Below are positions 30,639-41,738 of a DNA stretch of 64,000 nucleotides, one piece after another. The stretch covers positions 2,542,001-2,606,000 of the forward strand of contig JAPFFF010000001.1 in the NCBI GenBank assembly GCA_039105265.1. Direction: 5' to 3'. The notes under the pieces are model-generated. The model had not been told where the DNA came from, ran no database searches, and was given only the letters and a program-made list of their open reading frames with translations. Position 1 is the first letter of the stretch. Each line of letters opens with the position of its first letter. The stretch comes from Tritrichomonas musculus. Taxonomy: Eukaryota; Parabasalia; Tritrichomonadida; Tritrichomonadidae. The position numbers and the translations under genes are program-made.

Positions 30639-32867
30639 AGGTAAGCTTTGAACAAACTTCAGTCAAAATTTGATAATTTTATTTATTTTATTCGTTATTC
30701 AATTTTGAAAGATTAAAAATAATTTATATTCAATTTATTATGAAGATATAAAAAAAATTTTTAAATCAATTTTTGGAGCATAAAAGGCTTTATAAGCATT
30801 TCGGAGTGTTTGCTTGGTTTATATTAATAAAAAATTTATTGCAAGTATTTATATTTTTTTGATAAATGGAATCTTGGTGAATCAATAATCTTCATCTCAA
30901 AGAATTTAAATGATACAATATTATTTCGAATGTATAGTAATTAATACTAAAAAATATTAGTTTTGGCCTGACAAAATGTTTTTATCTTTCGTGAAAGTTG
31001 AGATATCAATCACCTAGAGTGAAATATGTGAATTTATTTAAAATAAAAAAAATGGCCGAGACGAAATTTTATTTTATGCTTAAAAAAATCAAAAAATCCA
31101 AAAAAAACTCATTATTAAATAAATTGTGTCAGATTTTAAAATTGAATACTTTCATATCTTTATCTTTTCTTTTTTTAACTTTTTCTCAAAATATAAAATA
31201 CTTATTCTTTTTTAATTACTACAAAGCAATACTATGAATAATGATGCTCATTATTTGCATATACGTTTTGGAAGAATATGTAATCTTAATGAATCAATAA
31301 TCTACATTTCGATGAATTTGAAAGACACAACATTGTGTCATGTATATAATAATTAACATCGAAAAATATTAGTTTTGGCCTGACAAAATGTTTTTATCTT
31401 TCGTGAAAGTTGAGATATCAATCATCTAGAGTGAAATATATGAATTTATTTAAAATAAAAAAAATGGCCGAGACGAAATTTTATTTTATGCTTAAAAAAA
31501 TCAAAAAATCCAAAAAAAACTCATTATTTAATAAATTGTGTCAGATTTTAAAATTGAATACTTTCATATCTTTATCTTTTCTTTTTTTAACTTTTTCTCA
31601 AAATATAAAATACTTATTCTTTTTTAATTGTCACAATACAATACTATAGATAATAATACTCATTATTTGCATATGTGTTTTTGAATAATATGTAATCTTA
31701 ATGAATCAATAATCACCATTTCGCTGAATTAGAAAGATACAATATTGTGTCATATATATAATAATTAACATCGAAAAATATTAGTTTTGGCCTGACAAAA
31801 TATTTTAATCTTGCGTGGAAGTTGAGATATCAATCACCTAGAGTGAAATATGTGAATTTATTTAAAATAAAAAAAATGGCCGAGACGAAATTTTATTTTA
31901 TGCTTAAATAAATTAAAAAATCTAAAAAAAACTCATTATTTAATAAATTGTGTCAGATTTTAAAATTGAATACTTTTCTATCTTTATCTTTTCTTTTTTT
32001 AACTTTTTCTCAAAATATAAAATACTTATTCCTTTTTAATCGTTATAATGCAAAAATACAATTTATAATGCATATAATTGATATATTTTTTTTTGAAAAA
32101 TATAGATTTTATATCAATATTTAATACATGTATCGACGAATTTTGTTAGTGTTTTTGTAAAAAGTTCTAAAAATTCATTAAGTAACTTAAATATTGATTT
32201 ATAAGATAAATGTCTAATTCAATCATCATTGTTTGCTTCATCTGATTTTAAATAAACCAAATTTTCATCCAATTTTAGCAATTATTCACCAAAAACGTTA
32301 TTATTGAATTCTTATGCATTTTATAAGTTTATGCCATATACCTTATCAAATAATATAAAATAATCTATTATAGTAATTTCGATACAACAATTCAAATATA
32401 AGGCAATTATACGGATTGAGGAATAATCATATTCTATGTGATATCCTGACATTATCATATATTGAACAAGTCGATGAACCTGATTTTTTTTATTCCTTTA
32501 TATTTGAATTGATTATTTAAAAATTGAAATAATAAAAATATAATAATTCAAAATTTGTGTACATTGAATATTCAAAAACAAAAAAATGTTCTTCTTCTAT
32601 AATCATACAATCATAATTGTTTTATCCCATATATCCCAATAAAGTTATCGACAAAAAATATTAGTTTTGGCCTGAGAATTTGTATTTTTCTTCTTTATTT
32701 CACGAGATATTAAAATCAAAAAATTTTCTATAAGAGTTTGTTTTTAATAAAAAAAATTCTTCTGATATTTTTTTATTCTTATTCTATTTTTATAAAAAAA
32801 TATCAAAAATATTAACTTTTGAATTTTTTCTTCTATTCAAAAAATTGAGAGAAATTTAAGCTTACCC
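30639..32867. mobile_element. TTAA-target element Y nested in A
   Basis: 2229 bp flanked by TTAA (30635-30638, 32868-32871) with inverted ends AGGTAAGCTT/AAGCTTACCC, nine of ten matching. Copy B keeps the uninterrupted site (CTTAATAAA, near 51940), proving insertion. It has no transposase and holds a 412-bp tandem repeat. Confidence 0.8.
30870..32045. repeat. 412-bp tandem repeat, three units, in element Y
   Basis: The motif TTTTGGCCTG starts at 30961, 31373 and 31785, exactly 412 bp apart, with a vestige at 32665. Each unit carries an ORF-like MAETKFYFMLKKI stretch. The third is closed by a stop, so these are not convincing genes. Confidence 0.85.
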
Positions 32868-32881
32868 TTAATAAAAATCCA

Positions 32882-33048
32882 CTGGTGAAAAGTGTAAAAT
32901 GAATTTATAAAATTGAATAAAAAATGAAGTAAATTGAATACTACCAAAGGTGAAAAGTGCGAAATGAAGTAAACATCGCACTTTTCACCAGTTGATTTGA
33001 AGGGCAATTTGGCCGTTAAGTGAAATTGAGGGGGTGATTTTTACTGAA

Positions 33049-33052
<4 letters not shown>
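32882..33052. repeat. Right TIR of element A (171 bp)
   Basis: Inverted partner of 25036-25206, ending GAAGCCC against a T run. Confidence 0.9.
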
Positions 33053-33086
<34 letters not shown>

Positions 33087-33095
33087 AGAGGTGCG
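33087..33095. mobile_element. Left fragment of element S
   Basis: AGAGGTGCG, the outermost nine bases of element S, cut off from the rest (51066-51736) by insertion of G. It is preceded by TTTTTTTG (33079-33086), which matches the 8-bp flank on the far side of S. Confidence 0.6.
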
Positions 33096-33867
33096 GGGGA
33101 GGTGTGAAACGACAATGCCGGATTTTTTTTTATTTGGTCGGATCATTCAAAAAGTTGTTGTCGATTGGTAAAAAAAAAAAAAAAATCTTTTTTTACCAAT
33201 CGACAAACACGATAGGACTTTTTATGCGGAAAAATGGCCCTTCTTTGCCAATCGACAAACGACCATTTATAAATCGATGTATCGAGAATTGATGTTTATC
33301 GAGGAGAGATCCCAAAATCATATATTTTGAACGGTACCGTATAAGGAGCATAACTACATAATATTGTCGAAAAATTCCGCCTTCATCAGATACATATAAT
33401 TATATCCAGTTTGTTCCTTCAGAAAAAGACTATTTATTTCCTGCTTATTATAGATCATCGTTTTTTACGTCAATAATTTCAATATTACTAGCAGAGTAAC
33501 AGGTTTACAAATCGATGCTATATTTCAAATAGTTGAAATATTAGATGTTTTACTCGATTAAAAACCTTTGTCGTCTCAAATAATATTCTCCATCGTATTT
33601 CACATATAATTATCAATACAGATGGTACAGAAAGCGTTGTAAAATTATGCTAATTTTCATTATTATTCAAATATTCATTTAAAATACAGAGTTAAAAAAC
33701 TATTAAATTTATAGTTCATTTAATAAAGTTTAAAAATGTATCAACAATAATCATTATTTTCTTTTTTATTATACAAAAAACGATGATTTTGAATAAAAAT
33801 TAAACATATTATAAACGGTCTTCTCTCAATTTTGAAATACATTATTTTTATCTAAATTTTACATTTC
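33096..33867. repeat. Left unique part of the terminal inverted repeat of G
   Basis: Inverted partner of 50299-51064. It contains several copies of CCAATCGACAAA in both orientations and a long hairpin (33158-33205) made by GTCGATTGGTAAAAA and TTTTTACCAATCGAC around an A/T spacer. These are likely transposase-binding sites. Confidence 0.85.
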
Positions 33868-34933
33868 ACCTATTTGTATTCATTATTATCTCTTCATTTT
33901 AGTATATTATCTTTTTATGCAACTAAATATGATTATATATATGAATTAATTAATAAGACGATAATTTATTCTAGGTTAATATAAATTAATCTCATACTTT
34001 ATTTAAAATTTCTTATATTTGTAAGATTATATTATTCATATTAATATGTTGATAACAAATATATTATTATTTTATTATATAAATACTTATTTATGCCACT
34101 TTTTATATTTCCCATTTTGATCGGCACTTTTTCATTTCACCTATTTGTATTCATTATTATCTCTTCATTTTAGTATATTATCTTTTTATGCAACTAAATA
34201 TGATTATATATATGAATTAATTAACAAGATGATAATTTATTCTAGGTTAATATAAATTAATCTCATACTTTATTTAAAATTTTTTATATTTGTAAGATTA
34301 TATTATTCATATTAATATGTTGATAACAAATATATTATTATTTTATTATATAAATACTTATTTATGCCACTTTTTATATTTCCCATTTTGAGTGTCAAAC
34401 CGTCAAAAATGTCAGAAAAAGTATATTTTGTTATTTTTTAAAAACAAATGGATGATTGTGTTCTGCATTTAACAAAGTTTGATTTTTCACAACAATGACC
34501 GTCTTATCATAAATATCACAAATTTTAAATAAAATATGATAATAATTTATATTAACCTAGAATAAATTATCATCTTGTTAATTAATTCATATATATAATC
34601 ATATTTAGTTGCATAAAAAGATAATATACTAAAATGAAGAGATAATAATGAATACAAATAGGTGAAATGAAAAAGTGCCGATCAAAATGGGAAATATAAA
34701 AAGTGGCATAAATAAGTATTTATATAATAAAATAATAATATATTTGTTATCAACATATTAATATGAATAATATAATCTTACAAATATAAGAAATTTTAAA
34801 TAAAGTATGAGATTAATTTATATTAACCTAGAATAAATTATCATCTTGTTAATTAATTCATATATATAATCATATTTAGTTGCATAAAAAGATAATATAC
34901 TAAAATGAAGAGATAATAATGAATACAAATAGA
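33868..34933. repeat. Palindromic array of the 271-bp repeat, block 1
   Basis: About 1.9 units in one orientation (33868-34390), a spacer of about 145 bp beginning GTGTCAAACCGTC (34391-34534), then about 1.5 units in the opposite orientation (34535-34933). The part from about 34120 is repeated almost exactly in block 2. A degenerate relic lies at about 35280-35350. Confidence 0.85.
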
Positions 34934-35460
34934 TATTTATTAATTCTAAATTTTTAAAAAATGGATAAAAAACATTCAATTTATGATAAATATTGTAATG
35001 AAATTTCACGACCAATCATTAAACTCATTTTTAATTGTTATAATATCCTGCAAATTGTAATTAATATCTATTGTAATGTGATTTTTTCATCACAACGATT
35101 CTAAATTTTGAGAAAATAAAAATTATTTTTTGAGATATGCTTTTTCGACTTTAGCATATTATGATGTCTTTTTCATAACAACAGTTTAGAGTTTTAGAAA
35201 TTTGAATGATTTTTTTATCAAACACTTTTATACTTAGAATAATTAATTCGACTTTTTAATCAATAAAGTATACATATATTCCTCATTTTGATATGCACTT
35301 TTTTATTTCACCTATTTATATTTATTATTATTTCTTCACTTTTCAGTACTATTTTATTTTATTATATTAATATTAAATATATCCATAGTTTTAATTAATT
35401 TGTTAAATCCAAAAGATAAATAATTAAAATTTTATTTTAAAATTTGGAATTAAATATCAA

Positions 35461-38400
35461 TTAAAGCTTTGATCCATCACTACATTTGCGAAGATTACTG
35501 AGCCAATTATCATAATATTCGTTGATCAATTCTATATCAAACTTATTTTTGACCAAATCATTCCAGTTATTTTTAATAATTGATTTTATATTCACACTTG
35601 AATCATATTTTTTGTTGGCTATAATATTTAATTTTACAAATGAATAAAAATCACCAATAACCGAAATCAAGGAAGAACTGTGAATAATAGTCGGTAATAT
35701 TGTTATTTTTAATTTGTTACACAAATCAGTAACGCTTTGTAAATCATGAATCCCGTTATTATCATTGAAAAATATTATTTCTTCATTATCTATCGAAATG
35801 TGCTTTTTCATGAACATGGTTACTTCGCTAATAAATTCAAGATAGTCTTTATCAGTGATTTGAGTATCATAAAAACGGTAAATAAGTCCATAAAAAGGAA
35901 TCGCTATTGATATTGTTGTAAAAATTCCATTTGAAATTGGGAAATGTAGAGAAGGAGTCATTCCAACATATCCTTTTCCATTTTTTCTTTTTTCACATTT
36001 TGTTACAGTGGCTTCATCGATAAATCCCATAATTGCTTTGCTGTTTTTAAATAAGCTTTCGATAATCTTTGAATAAATAACCCGGGCAATTCTAATACCA
36101 ATATTATTTAAGTCTGGTGGTTCAAATTTTACATTTGCAATTGGAAAATCATTATTTTTAATGTATTTTTGTAATGTTCTTTTACAAATTGGAGTGTTAG
36201 AATTGGAACCAAACATAGAATTCATAAAAATAACATATGATTCTGTTGACATATTTGGGAAATCTAAGAGTAAAGAAGTTAGACAAATAAGAGATTTTTG
36301 ATCAAAAACAGAGTGATTCTCGTTTCTATTTGAGTATGTCTCAAGATTTTCATTTAAATATTTATTTTGTTCTTCACATGTTAAGTGCTTAAACCATCCA
36401 ATTTTGTTAAGTAAAGTTTTTATACATGTAAAATCTTGATCAAAATTTAAACCTTTTTTTTGTCGAAGGACAGTCACCCAATTACATGACGGACTTGAGG
36501 TTCTATTTTTCATTATATATTGGATGCAAAATGATGTTTCTGTATCTGTTTTGTCGAAATTGTTTTTGTATAATTTAAGAAAATCTCTTGAAATATATGT
36601 TTTTATTGTTTCTATATACTTATCATCATCCGGCATTTGGTTATATTTCATATTTGTAGAATTGCGCACTTTTGATATCACTTCAACAATATTATTGATT
36701 TCAACTCTATTTTCCCAATCGTAGCACATTATGATAAAATTGTTGTCATCATTTAGTTGTTCAATAAAAATCTGTGTCTTAAAAAAGTCAAAATCATACT
36801 TTAAATTAAATAATTCAGGATATTTATATCTTAAATTTGATATTCCATATTCTTCCTCATCTTCTTCATCATATTCTTCATCATATAATTTTTCTTCATC
36901 ATATAATTTTTCTTCATCATATAATTTTTCTTCATCATATAATTTTTCTTCATCATATTTAATATTCTCTTTAAAAGCATTAGAACATTTTGGGTCAAAA
37001 GTATTAGTATTTTCATCGAATTCAAAGTCTGAATCAGAACTTGAATCATCTTTTAGTACATCAAAAACATTTTTTGTTGTGTTTAAAGCATATATTTCAT
37101 ATAATGAATTTTTCAAAAAAGTGGCAAAATCTATTGCATCATAATATTCTTTTTGCAAGCTTTTTGGCTTAAATAAAGCACATTTGCTTAAATCATTTGT
37201 CATGCAATGATCTCCATTCATTTTTGGTTTGGTAATGTTGCCATACTTCTGGTTGTACCAAAAAATTTCTGGTGATAGGATGTTTCCAATTTCTTCATAA
37301 GTGATGAGATGATCAATAGAAATTTCCATAAGCTTTTTATAAATTTCTTCTCCTTTTTTCTTTATTTCATCATCATCAATTTTATCGTCTATGAAATCAA
37401 AATTTCTTAAAATGTATGCAGTATATTTAATTATATTTTTTAATGCATTATATTCATTTGCTCGATTAAAGTTATTATCATTATTGTCTAGGATTTTCGG
37501 CTCCATAGAATTTATCATAATCTTTCCTAATAAATTTGGAAATCCGAAAGTATCAAATGATGTGATCATATGCATTTTATTACTTTTGTTGGCTGCATTA
37601 GAATTTATTACATTCGATTGAATATTAGAAGCAGGAACTGCATTTGTATTTGAACTGTTGGGTTGCAAATTAATGATTTCATTTGTATTCACATTATCAG
37701 TAATTTCCTCATATAAGTACATGATGCTTTTACGAGACATTTCATTTGAAATATTCTGTAGTAGCATTTTCATAAATGGATCATTTGATTGAGACAAATC
37801 TAAAAAAGTGACATCATGATCATCAAAAAGATAGTATTCATCATTTACACGAATAATTGAATGTATATGCGAATTTTGATCACTTCCTGTAAAAGTTAGC
37901 ATGCCAACAAATTGATACTTATTTTGAAAAAAATTAATCACTTTATTAATCATTATCTCATCTTTATTAATTGATTGAACAAAATTTCTATTAACATTGA
38001 TCAATAAACATTTCGGACATTTGTAAATTAGTGATATAGTCTGAACGAAGTTATCAATTAAATATTGGAGTGAATTTTTTTCTGGCTGAAGAGAAATGAA
38101 AAAAGAACTTGAACTCACCGGATTCTCCAGATTTTCATTAGATTTTTCCATAAAAATACTTAAGAAAATTTCTTTTATGTTTTTTGAAAGTGATTCTATC
38201 AAATAATTTGCAAATTCCATTGAGTCTGATTGTTCATTTGGTAATCTCTGATTTCCCAACCATCCATTCCAATTATATATGAAATCATAAATATAAATTG
38301 CTTTGTTTTTTTTTCTTTTTTGGTTACTGAACAGTCGATTATAAATATTTTTGAGAATTTTTTCGTTTGAATTTTCAATTTTTGCAAATTCAAAATAATT

Positions 38401-38571
38401 TTGAATTGAATTGCAACGATAAAACAGCTGCAAGAATGAAATAGCGTAACAATAAGATGATTTCTTTTTTGATTTGTCCTTGTTGAAGATACCACGTAAT
38501 ATATTCTGAGAAGATGTTCTTATTGATCGATTTCTTGTGGTTTCATCAGCTGTTTGCATTTGGGTAAGCAT
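35461..38571 (-). CDS. Ubiquitin-specific-protease-like / IS630-Tc1 DDE domain fusion protein
   Basis: A 1036-residue protein inside element G. Residues 30-270 read as a peptidase C19 (USP) domain: Cys box YCYAISFLQLFY (Cys41), QSDSMEFANYLIESL (114-128), a CPKC zinc pair (185-188) with a weak partner, and His/Asp box HIHSIIRVNDEYYLFDDHDV (235-254; His235 or 237, Asp250/251). Residues 275-560 are a low-complexity, acidic linker with four DEEKLY repeats. Residues 840-990 match the IS630/Tc1-mariner DDE fold: FIDEATV (Asp852), FFNDNNGIHD (Asp937) and LPTIIHSSSLISVIGDFYSFVK, where the usual final Glu aligns with Gly beside an Asp. The transposase part may therefore be inactive. Both domain calls rest on motif order. 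It is flanked by duplicated palindromic arrays. No close equivalent is known to me. Confidence 0.8.
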   Translation of the reverse strand: MLTQMQTADETTRNRSIRTSSQNILRGIFNKDKSKKKSSYCYAISFLQLFYRCNSIQNYFEFAKIENSNEKILKNIYNRLFSNQKRKKNKAIYIYDFIYNWNGWLGNQRLPNEQSDSMEFANYLIESLSKNIKEIFLSIFMEKSNENLENPVSSSSFFISLQPEKNSLQYLIDNFVQTISLIYKCPKCLLINVNRNFVQSINKDEIMINKVINFFQNKYQFVGMLTFTGSDQNSHIHSIIRVNDEYYLFDDHDVTFLDLSQSNDPFMKMLLQNISNEMSRKSIMYLYEEITDNVNTNEIINLQPNSSNTNAVPASNIQSNVINSNAANKSNKMHMITSFDTFGFPNLLGKIMINSMEPKILDNNDNNFNRANEYNALKNIIKYTAYILRNFDFIDDKIDDDEIKKKGEEIYKKLMEISIDHLITYEEIGNILSPEIFWYNQKYGNITKPKMNGDHCMTNDLSKCALFKPKSLQKEYYDAIDFATFLKNSLYEIYALNTTKNVFDVLKDDSSSDSDFEFDENTNTFDPKCSNAFKENIKYDEEKLYDEEKLYDEEKLYDEEKLYDEEYDEEDEEEYGISNLRYKYPELFNLKYDFDFFKTQIFIEQLNDDNNFIIMCYDWENRVEINNIVEVISKVRNSTNMKYNQMPDDDKYIETIKTYISRDFLKLYKNNFDKTDTETSFCIQYIMKNRTSSPSCNWVTVLRQKKGLNFDQDFTCIKTLLNKIGWFKHLTCEEQNKYLNENLETYSNRNENHSVFDQKSLICLTSLLLDFPNMSTESYVIFMNSMFGSNSNTPICKRTLQKYIKNNDFPIANVKFEPPDLNNIGIRIARVIYSKIIESLFKNSKAIMGFIDEATVTKCEKRKNGKGYVGMTPSLHFPISNGIFTTISIAIPFYGLIYRFYDTQITDKDYLEFISEVTMFMKKHISIDNEEIIFFNDNNGIHDLQSVTDLCNKLKITILPTIIHSSSLISVIGDFYSFVKLNIIANKKYDSSVNIKSIIKNNWNDLVKNKFDIELINEYYDNWLSNLRKCSDGSKL
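36868..36962 (-). repeat. 18-bp tandem repeat inside the USP/DDE gene
   Basis: Four to five copies of an 18-bp unit encoding DEEKLY, in the acidic linker. It is the source of the long antisense Ser-rich ORF seen here. Confidence 0.85.
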
Positions 38572-38734
38572 TATTTTAAAGAAATAAATATATTCAACAA
38601 AAATTTTCAGACATTTGATATGAAATAATAGAAAATATTACCAAAATGATTTTATATGAATTGATTGAATTTTATTTATAGAATAAATCTTAAATAAAAA
38701 TAGTTTTGAAATATATTTCCTATTTTGATCGGCA

Positions 38735-39989
38735 CTTTTTATATTTCCCATTTTGATCGGCACTTTTTCATTTCACCTATTTGTATTCATTATTATCTCT
38801 TCATTTTAGTATATTATCTTTTTATGCAACTAAATATGATTATATATATGAATTAATTAACAAGATGATAATTTATTCTAGGTTAATATAAATTAATCTC
38901 ATACTTTATTTAAAATTTCTTATATTTGTAAGATTATATTATTCATATTAATATGTTGATAACAAATATATTATTATTTTATTATATAAATACTTATTTA
39001 TGCCACTTTTTATATTTCCCATTTTGAGTGTCAAACCGTCAAAAATGTCAGAAAAAGTATATTTTGTTATTTTTTAAAAACAAATGGATGATTGTGTTCT
39101 GCATTTAACAAAGTTTGATTTTTCACAACAATGACCGTCTTATCATAAATATCACAAATTTTAAATAAAATATGATAATAATTTATATTAACCTAGAATA
39201 AATTATCATCTTGTTAATTAATTCATATATATAATCATATTTAGTTGCATAAAAAGATAATATACTAAAATGAAGAGATAATAATGAATACAAATAGGTG
39301 AAATGAAAAAGTGCCGATCAAAATGGGAAATATAAAAAGTGGCATAAATAAGTATTTATATAATAAAATAATAATATATTTGTTATCAACATATTAATAT
39401 GAATAATATAATCTTACAAATATAAGAAATTTTAAATAAAGTATGAGATTAATTTATATTAACCTAGAATAAATTATCATCTTGTTAATTAATTCATATA
39501 TATAATCATATTTAGTTGCATAAAAAGATAATATACTAAAATGAAGAGATAATAATGAATACAAATAGGTGAAATGAAAAAGTGCCGATCAAAATGGGAA
39601 ATATAAAAAGTGGCAAAATAAGTATTTATATAATAAAATAATAATATATTTGTTATCAACATATTAATATGAATAATATAATCTTACAAATATAAGAAAT
39701 TTTAAATAAAGTATGAGATTAATTTATATTAACCTAGAATAAATTATCATCTTGTTAATTAATTCATATATATAATCATATTTAGTTGCATAAAAAGATA
39801 ATATACTAAAATGAAGAGATAATAATGAATACAAATAGGTGAAATGAAAAAGTGCCGATCAAAATGGGAAATATAAAAAGTGGCATAAATAAGTATTTAT
39901 ATAATAAAATAATAATATATTTGTTATCAACATATTAATATGAATAATATAATCTTACAAATATAAGAAATTTTAAATAAAGTATGAGA
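38735..39989. repeat. Palindromic array of the 271-bp repeat, block 2
   Basis: About one unit in the first orientation (to 39026), the same spacer beginning GTGTCAAACCGTC, then about three units in the other orientation running up to the 3' end of the transposase gene. About 815 bp (38742-39560) duplicate 34120-34935 in direct orientation, so the USP/DDE gene lies between direct repeats of a palindrome. Confidence 0.85.
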
Positions 39990-41738
39990 TTATTTATTAA
40001 TATTAATTTCAAAGTGATATTTATGCCTCTTTCTCGTTTGAATCCTTGATTTTGGATTAAAAGGTGAAATCTTGGGATCTATAGAAAGATTATCAATTGG
40101 TACAGGTATATTTATATGACTCTCTAAGGTTTCAAGAATAGTTCCAACAAAGTAGCATTTAGCAACTCTTCTGTCCCATGATTGATTAGCTTTCAAACAA
40201 GCACAAATATAATGCGCACATGGAAATCCTCTATCTTCATATTTGCCACATGGACACCGGCATTCTTTCAAGTTGACATCCCAACATAATGCAGATGACT
40301 TTGGAACTCCTGTTAATTGTCCTTTCTCATTGAAATTAACATCATTCTTTTTGAAAACTTTGAAAGATTCTGTTCCAGGAACATTAATTGCAAAAAATTT
40401 ATTTGCTTTCTGAGTTACTTGATTCATCCGAGAATCATAATATGGTGTTGTAAAATTTTTTAATAGCATTAATTTAGTGCACTGTTCATATCCATAGAGT
40501 TCTAAGATATTAAATATTTGAATTGGTTCTTTATCTTTATATGGTGCAATGAGACTGTTGATCGATTCAACTGGAGATGATGTCGATAATTCTCCACCAG
40601 CATTCTTATTAAAGAATCGGTTGAAAAGCTTATTTTCTTTTCCTTCAATGTATTGTTTGTAAATCAGTGGATGTTTTGTCTTGAAGGTGATACATTGCGA
40701 TCGAAATTCAGCTGGATGATCTGCATGAAACAATCCCCAAAATAATGATCGAGCTTCATCATTTGTAAGTTTTTTAGCAATGTGCCATGCACAAAGTTTA
40801 TGGTCAACATTTGGAAATACAAATTTAATTGCCGATTCAAGTGCTTTTCCTTCATCTGATAGTATTGTTTCAATGCACTTTGGGCGAACAGATTTAACTA
40901 ATTCTAGAATCATTTTTATAATTTCTGCATTTTCAGTTGGCGCCCATCCCCAGGCTAGTGGGATATTGGTCCTGTTTCCACTAACAGTCATTACAATTAT
41001 GATTACTCCACGTGAAATCGCACATTGAAAAGTTCCATCGATAATTAAAATAGGAAGAATAGCATCTGAACTAAGCAATAGTTTTCCATAATTTGGTACT
41101 ATCCCAATCCCTATTATTTCATTATTCTTATTCACTGCTAATTTTGATAAACCTCCATTCTGAATATTATTTTCCAAATATTCTGGAATTTTTTGCCACT
41201 CCATGATCCTTGATGCTTCACAATCAATGGGTAGTTGGCGTTCCAATCGACGTCTGAGAGTTCTCTGGTTAACATTTTGAGTGAACTCTGTTTTGAAAGC
41301 TGATATTCCTTCATTGATAGTGAAATAATGTGTTTTCAAATTTCTTATTGCTTCATCAATAAAAATGGATGGAAAATGTGCAGCTTTGGCTTTTCTATTT
41401 TCAAAATTATGGCGATCTGGAGGACAAGTATGTTCATTGTATGTAGTAACTTTCCATTTATCATCAACTTTTGACCAAACCATTTTGAAATCGCATGTTG
41501 TCAATTTTGCATCTTGAATATAAGAACTTTCCAAATTAACGATCGCTTCTTTTTTCTTTTCTATGCATCGATATTCAATTCGATTATTTGATGATGTTCT
41601 TATTTTGATAAAACGATCTCCAATGAACGAAATATTTGCCATTGCTATTCGGACATCTTTTTGTGTTTGAAAAGAATAATTAGAAAGCTCTTTAAATGTT
41701 GCCGGGGTTCCGGTTTCACGATCTGTGCAATATTTCAA
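39990..41738 (-). CDS. MULE (Mutator-like) transposase, catalytic and SWIM part
   Basis: 582 codons, open from 41738. Near residues 58-105 is a Cys-Cys-His-Cys zinc motif typical of MuDR/FAR1-type DNA-binding domains. The catalytic core shows LIIDGTF (Asp234), ILSDEGKAL (Asp295), CAWH (316-319) and SPVESINSLI (Glu391), a complete DDE set. A SWIM zinc finger CxC...CxH follows (C495, C497, C507, H509) and the tail is basic. The first codon of this open frame is TTG, and no ATG lies nearby, so it probably continues the frame ending at 41716 through a shift at an A9 run. The 3' end abuts a 271-bp repeat. Confidence 0.85.
   Translation of the reverse strand: MKYCTDRETGTPATFKELSNYSFQTQKDVRIAMANISFIGDRFIKIRTSSNNRIEYRCIEKKKEAIVNLESSYIQDAKLTTCDFKMVWSKVDDKWKVTTYNEHTCPPDRHNFENRKAKAAHFPSIFIDEAIRNLKTHYFTINEGISAFKTEFTQNVNQRTLRRRLERQLPIDCEASRIMEWQKIPEYLENNIQNGGLSKLAVNKNNEIIGIGIVPNYGKLLLSSDAILPILIIDGTFQCAISRGVIIIVMTVSGNRTNIPLAWGWAPTENAEIIKMILELVKSVRPKCIETILSDEGKALESAIKFVFPNVDHKLCAWHIAKKLTNDEARSLFWGLFHADHPAEFRSQCITFKTKHPLIYKQYIEGKENKLFNRFFNKNAGGELSTSSPVESINSLIAPYKDKEPIQIFNILELYGYEQCTKLMLLKNFTTPYYDSRMNQVTQKANKFFAINVPGTESFKVFKKNDVNFNEKGQLTGVPKSSALCWDVNLKECRCPCGKYEDRGFPCAHYICACLKANQSWDRRVAKCYFVGTILETLESHINIPVPIDNLSIDPKISPFNPKSRIQTRKRHKYHFEININK

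Larger units (their letters stand above)
25036..33052. mobile_element. Non-autonomous Mutator-like element, copy A
   Basis: An 8017-bp element with 171-bp terminal inverted repeats (25036-25206 and 32882-33052) starting GGGCTTCAGTAAAAATCACC. Its sister copy B lies inverted at 51754-59143 and has a clear 9-bp duplication, which with the long TIRs indicates the Mutator superfamily. No transposase is visible. The interior is AT-rich, with a decayed coiled-coil coding remnant (27560-28142), a hairpin AGCTCG-TAG-CGAGCT at 27357-27371 and a 31-base A run at 26483-26513. A 2.2-kb TTAA element (Y) is nested at 30639-32867. Confidence 0.85.

Noticed and set aside
30998-31649. Two 79-residue ORFs
   Set aside because: They begin at TTG, lie in the 412-bp tandem units, and the third unit has a stop; better explained as repeat DNA.
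25036-33052. Retrotransposon or LTR element
   Set aside because: The terminal repeats are inverted, not direct, no reverse transcriptase is visible, and the sister copy has a 9-bp duplication typical of Mutator elements.
36731-37144. Plus-strand Ser/Tyr-rich ORF
   Set aside because: Antisense of the DEEKLY repeat region of the USP/DDE gene.
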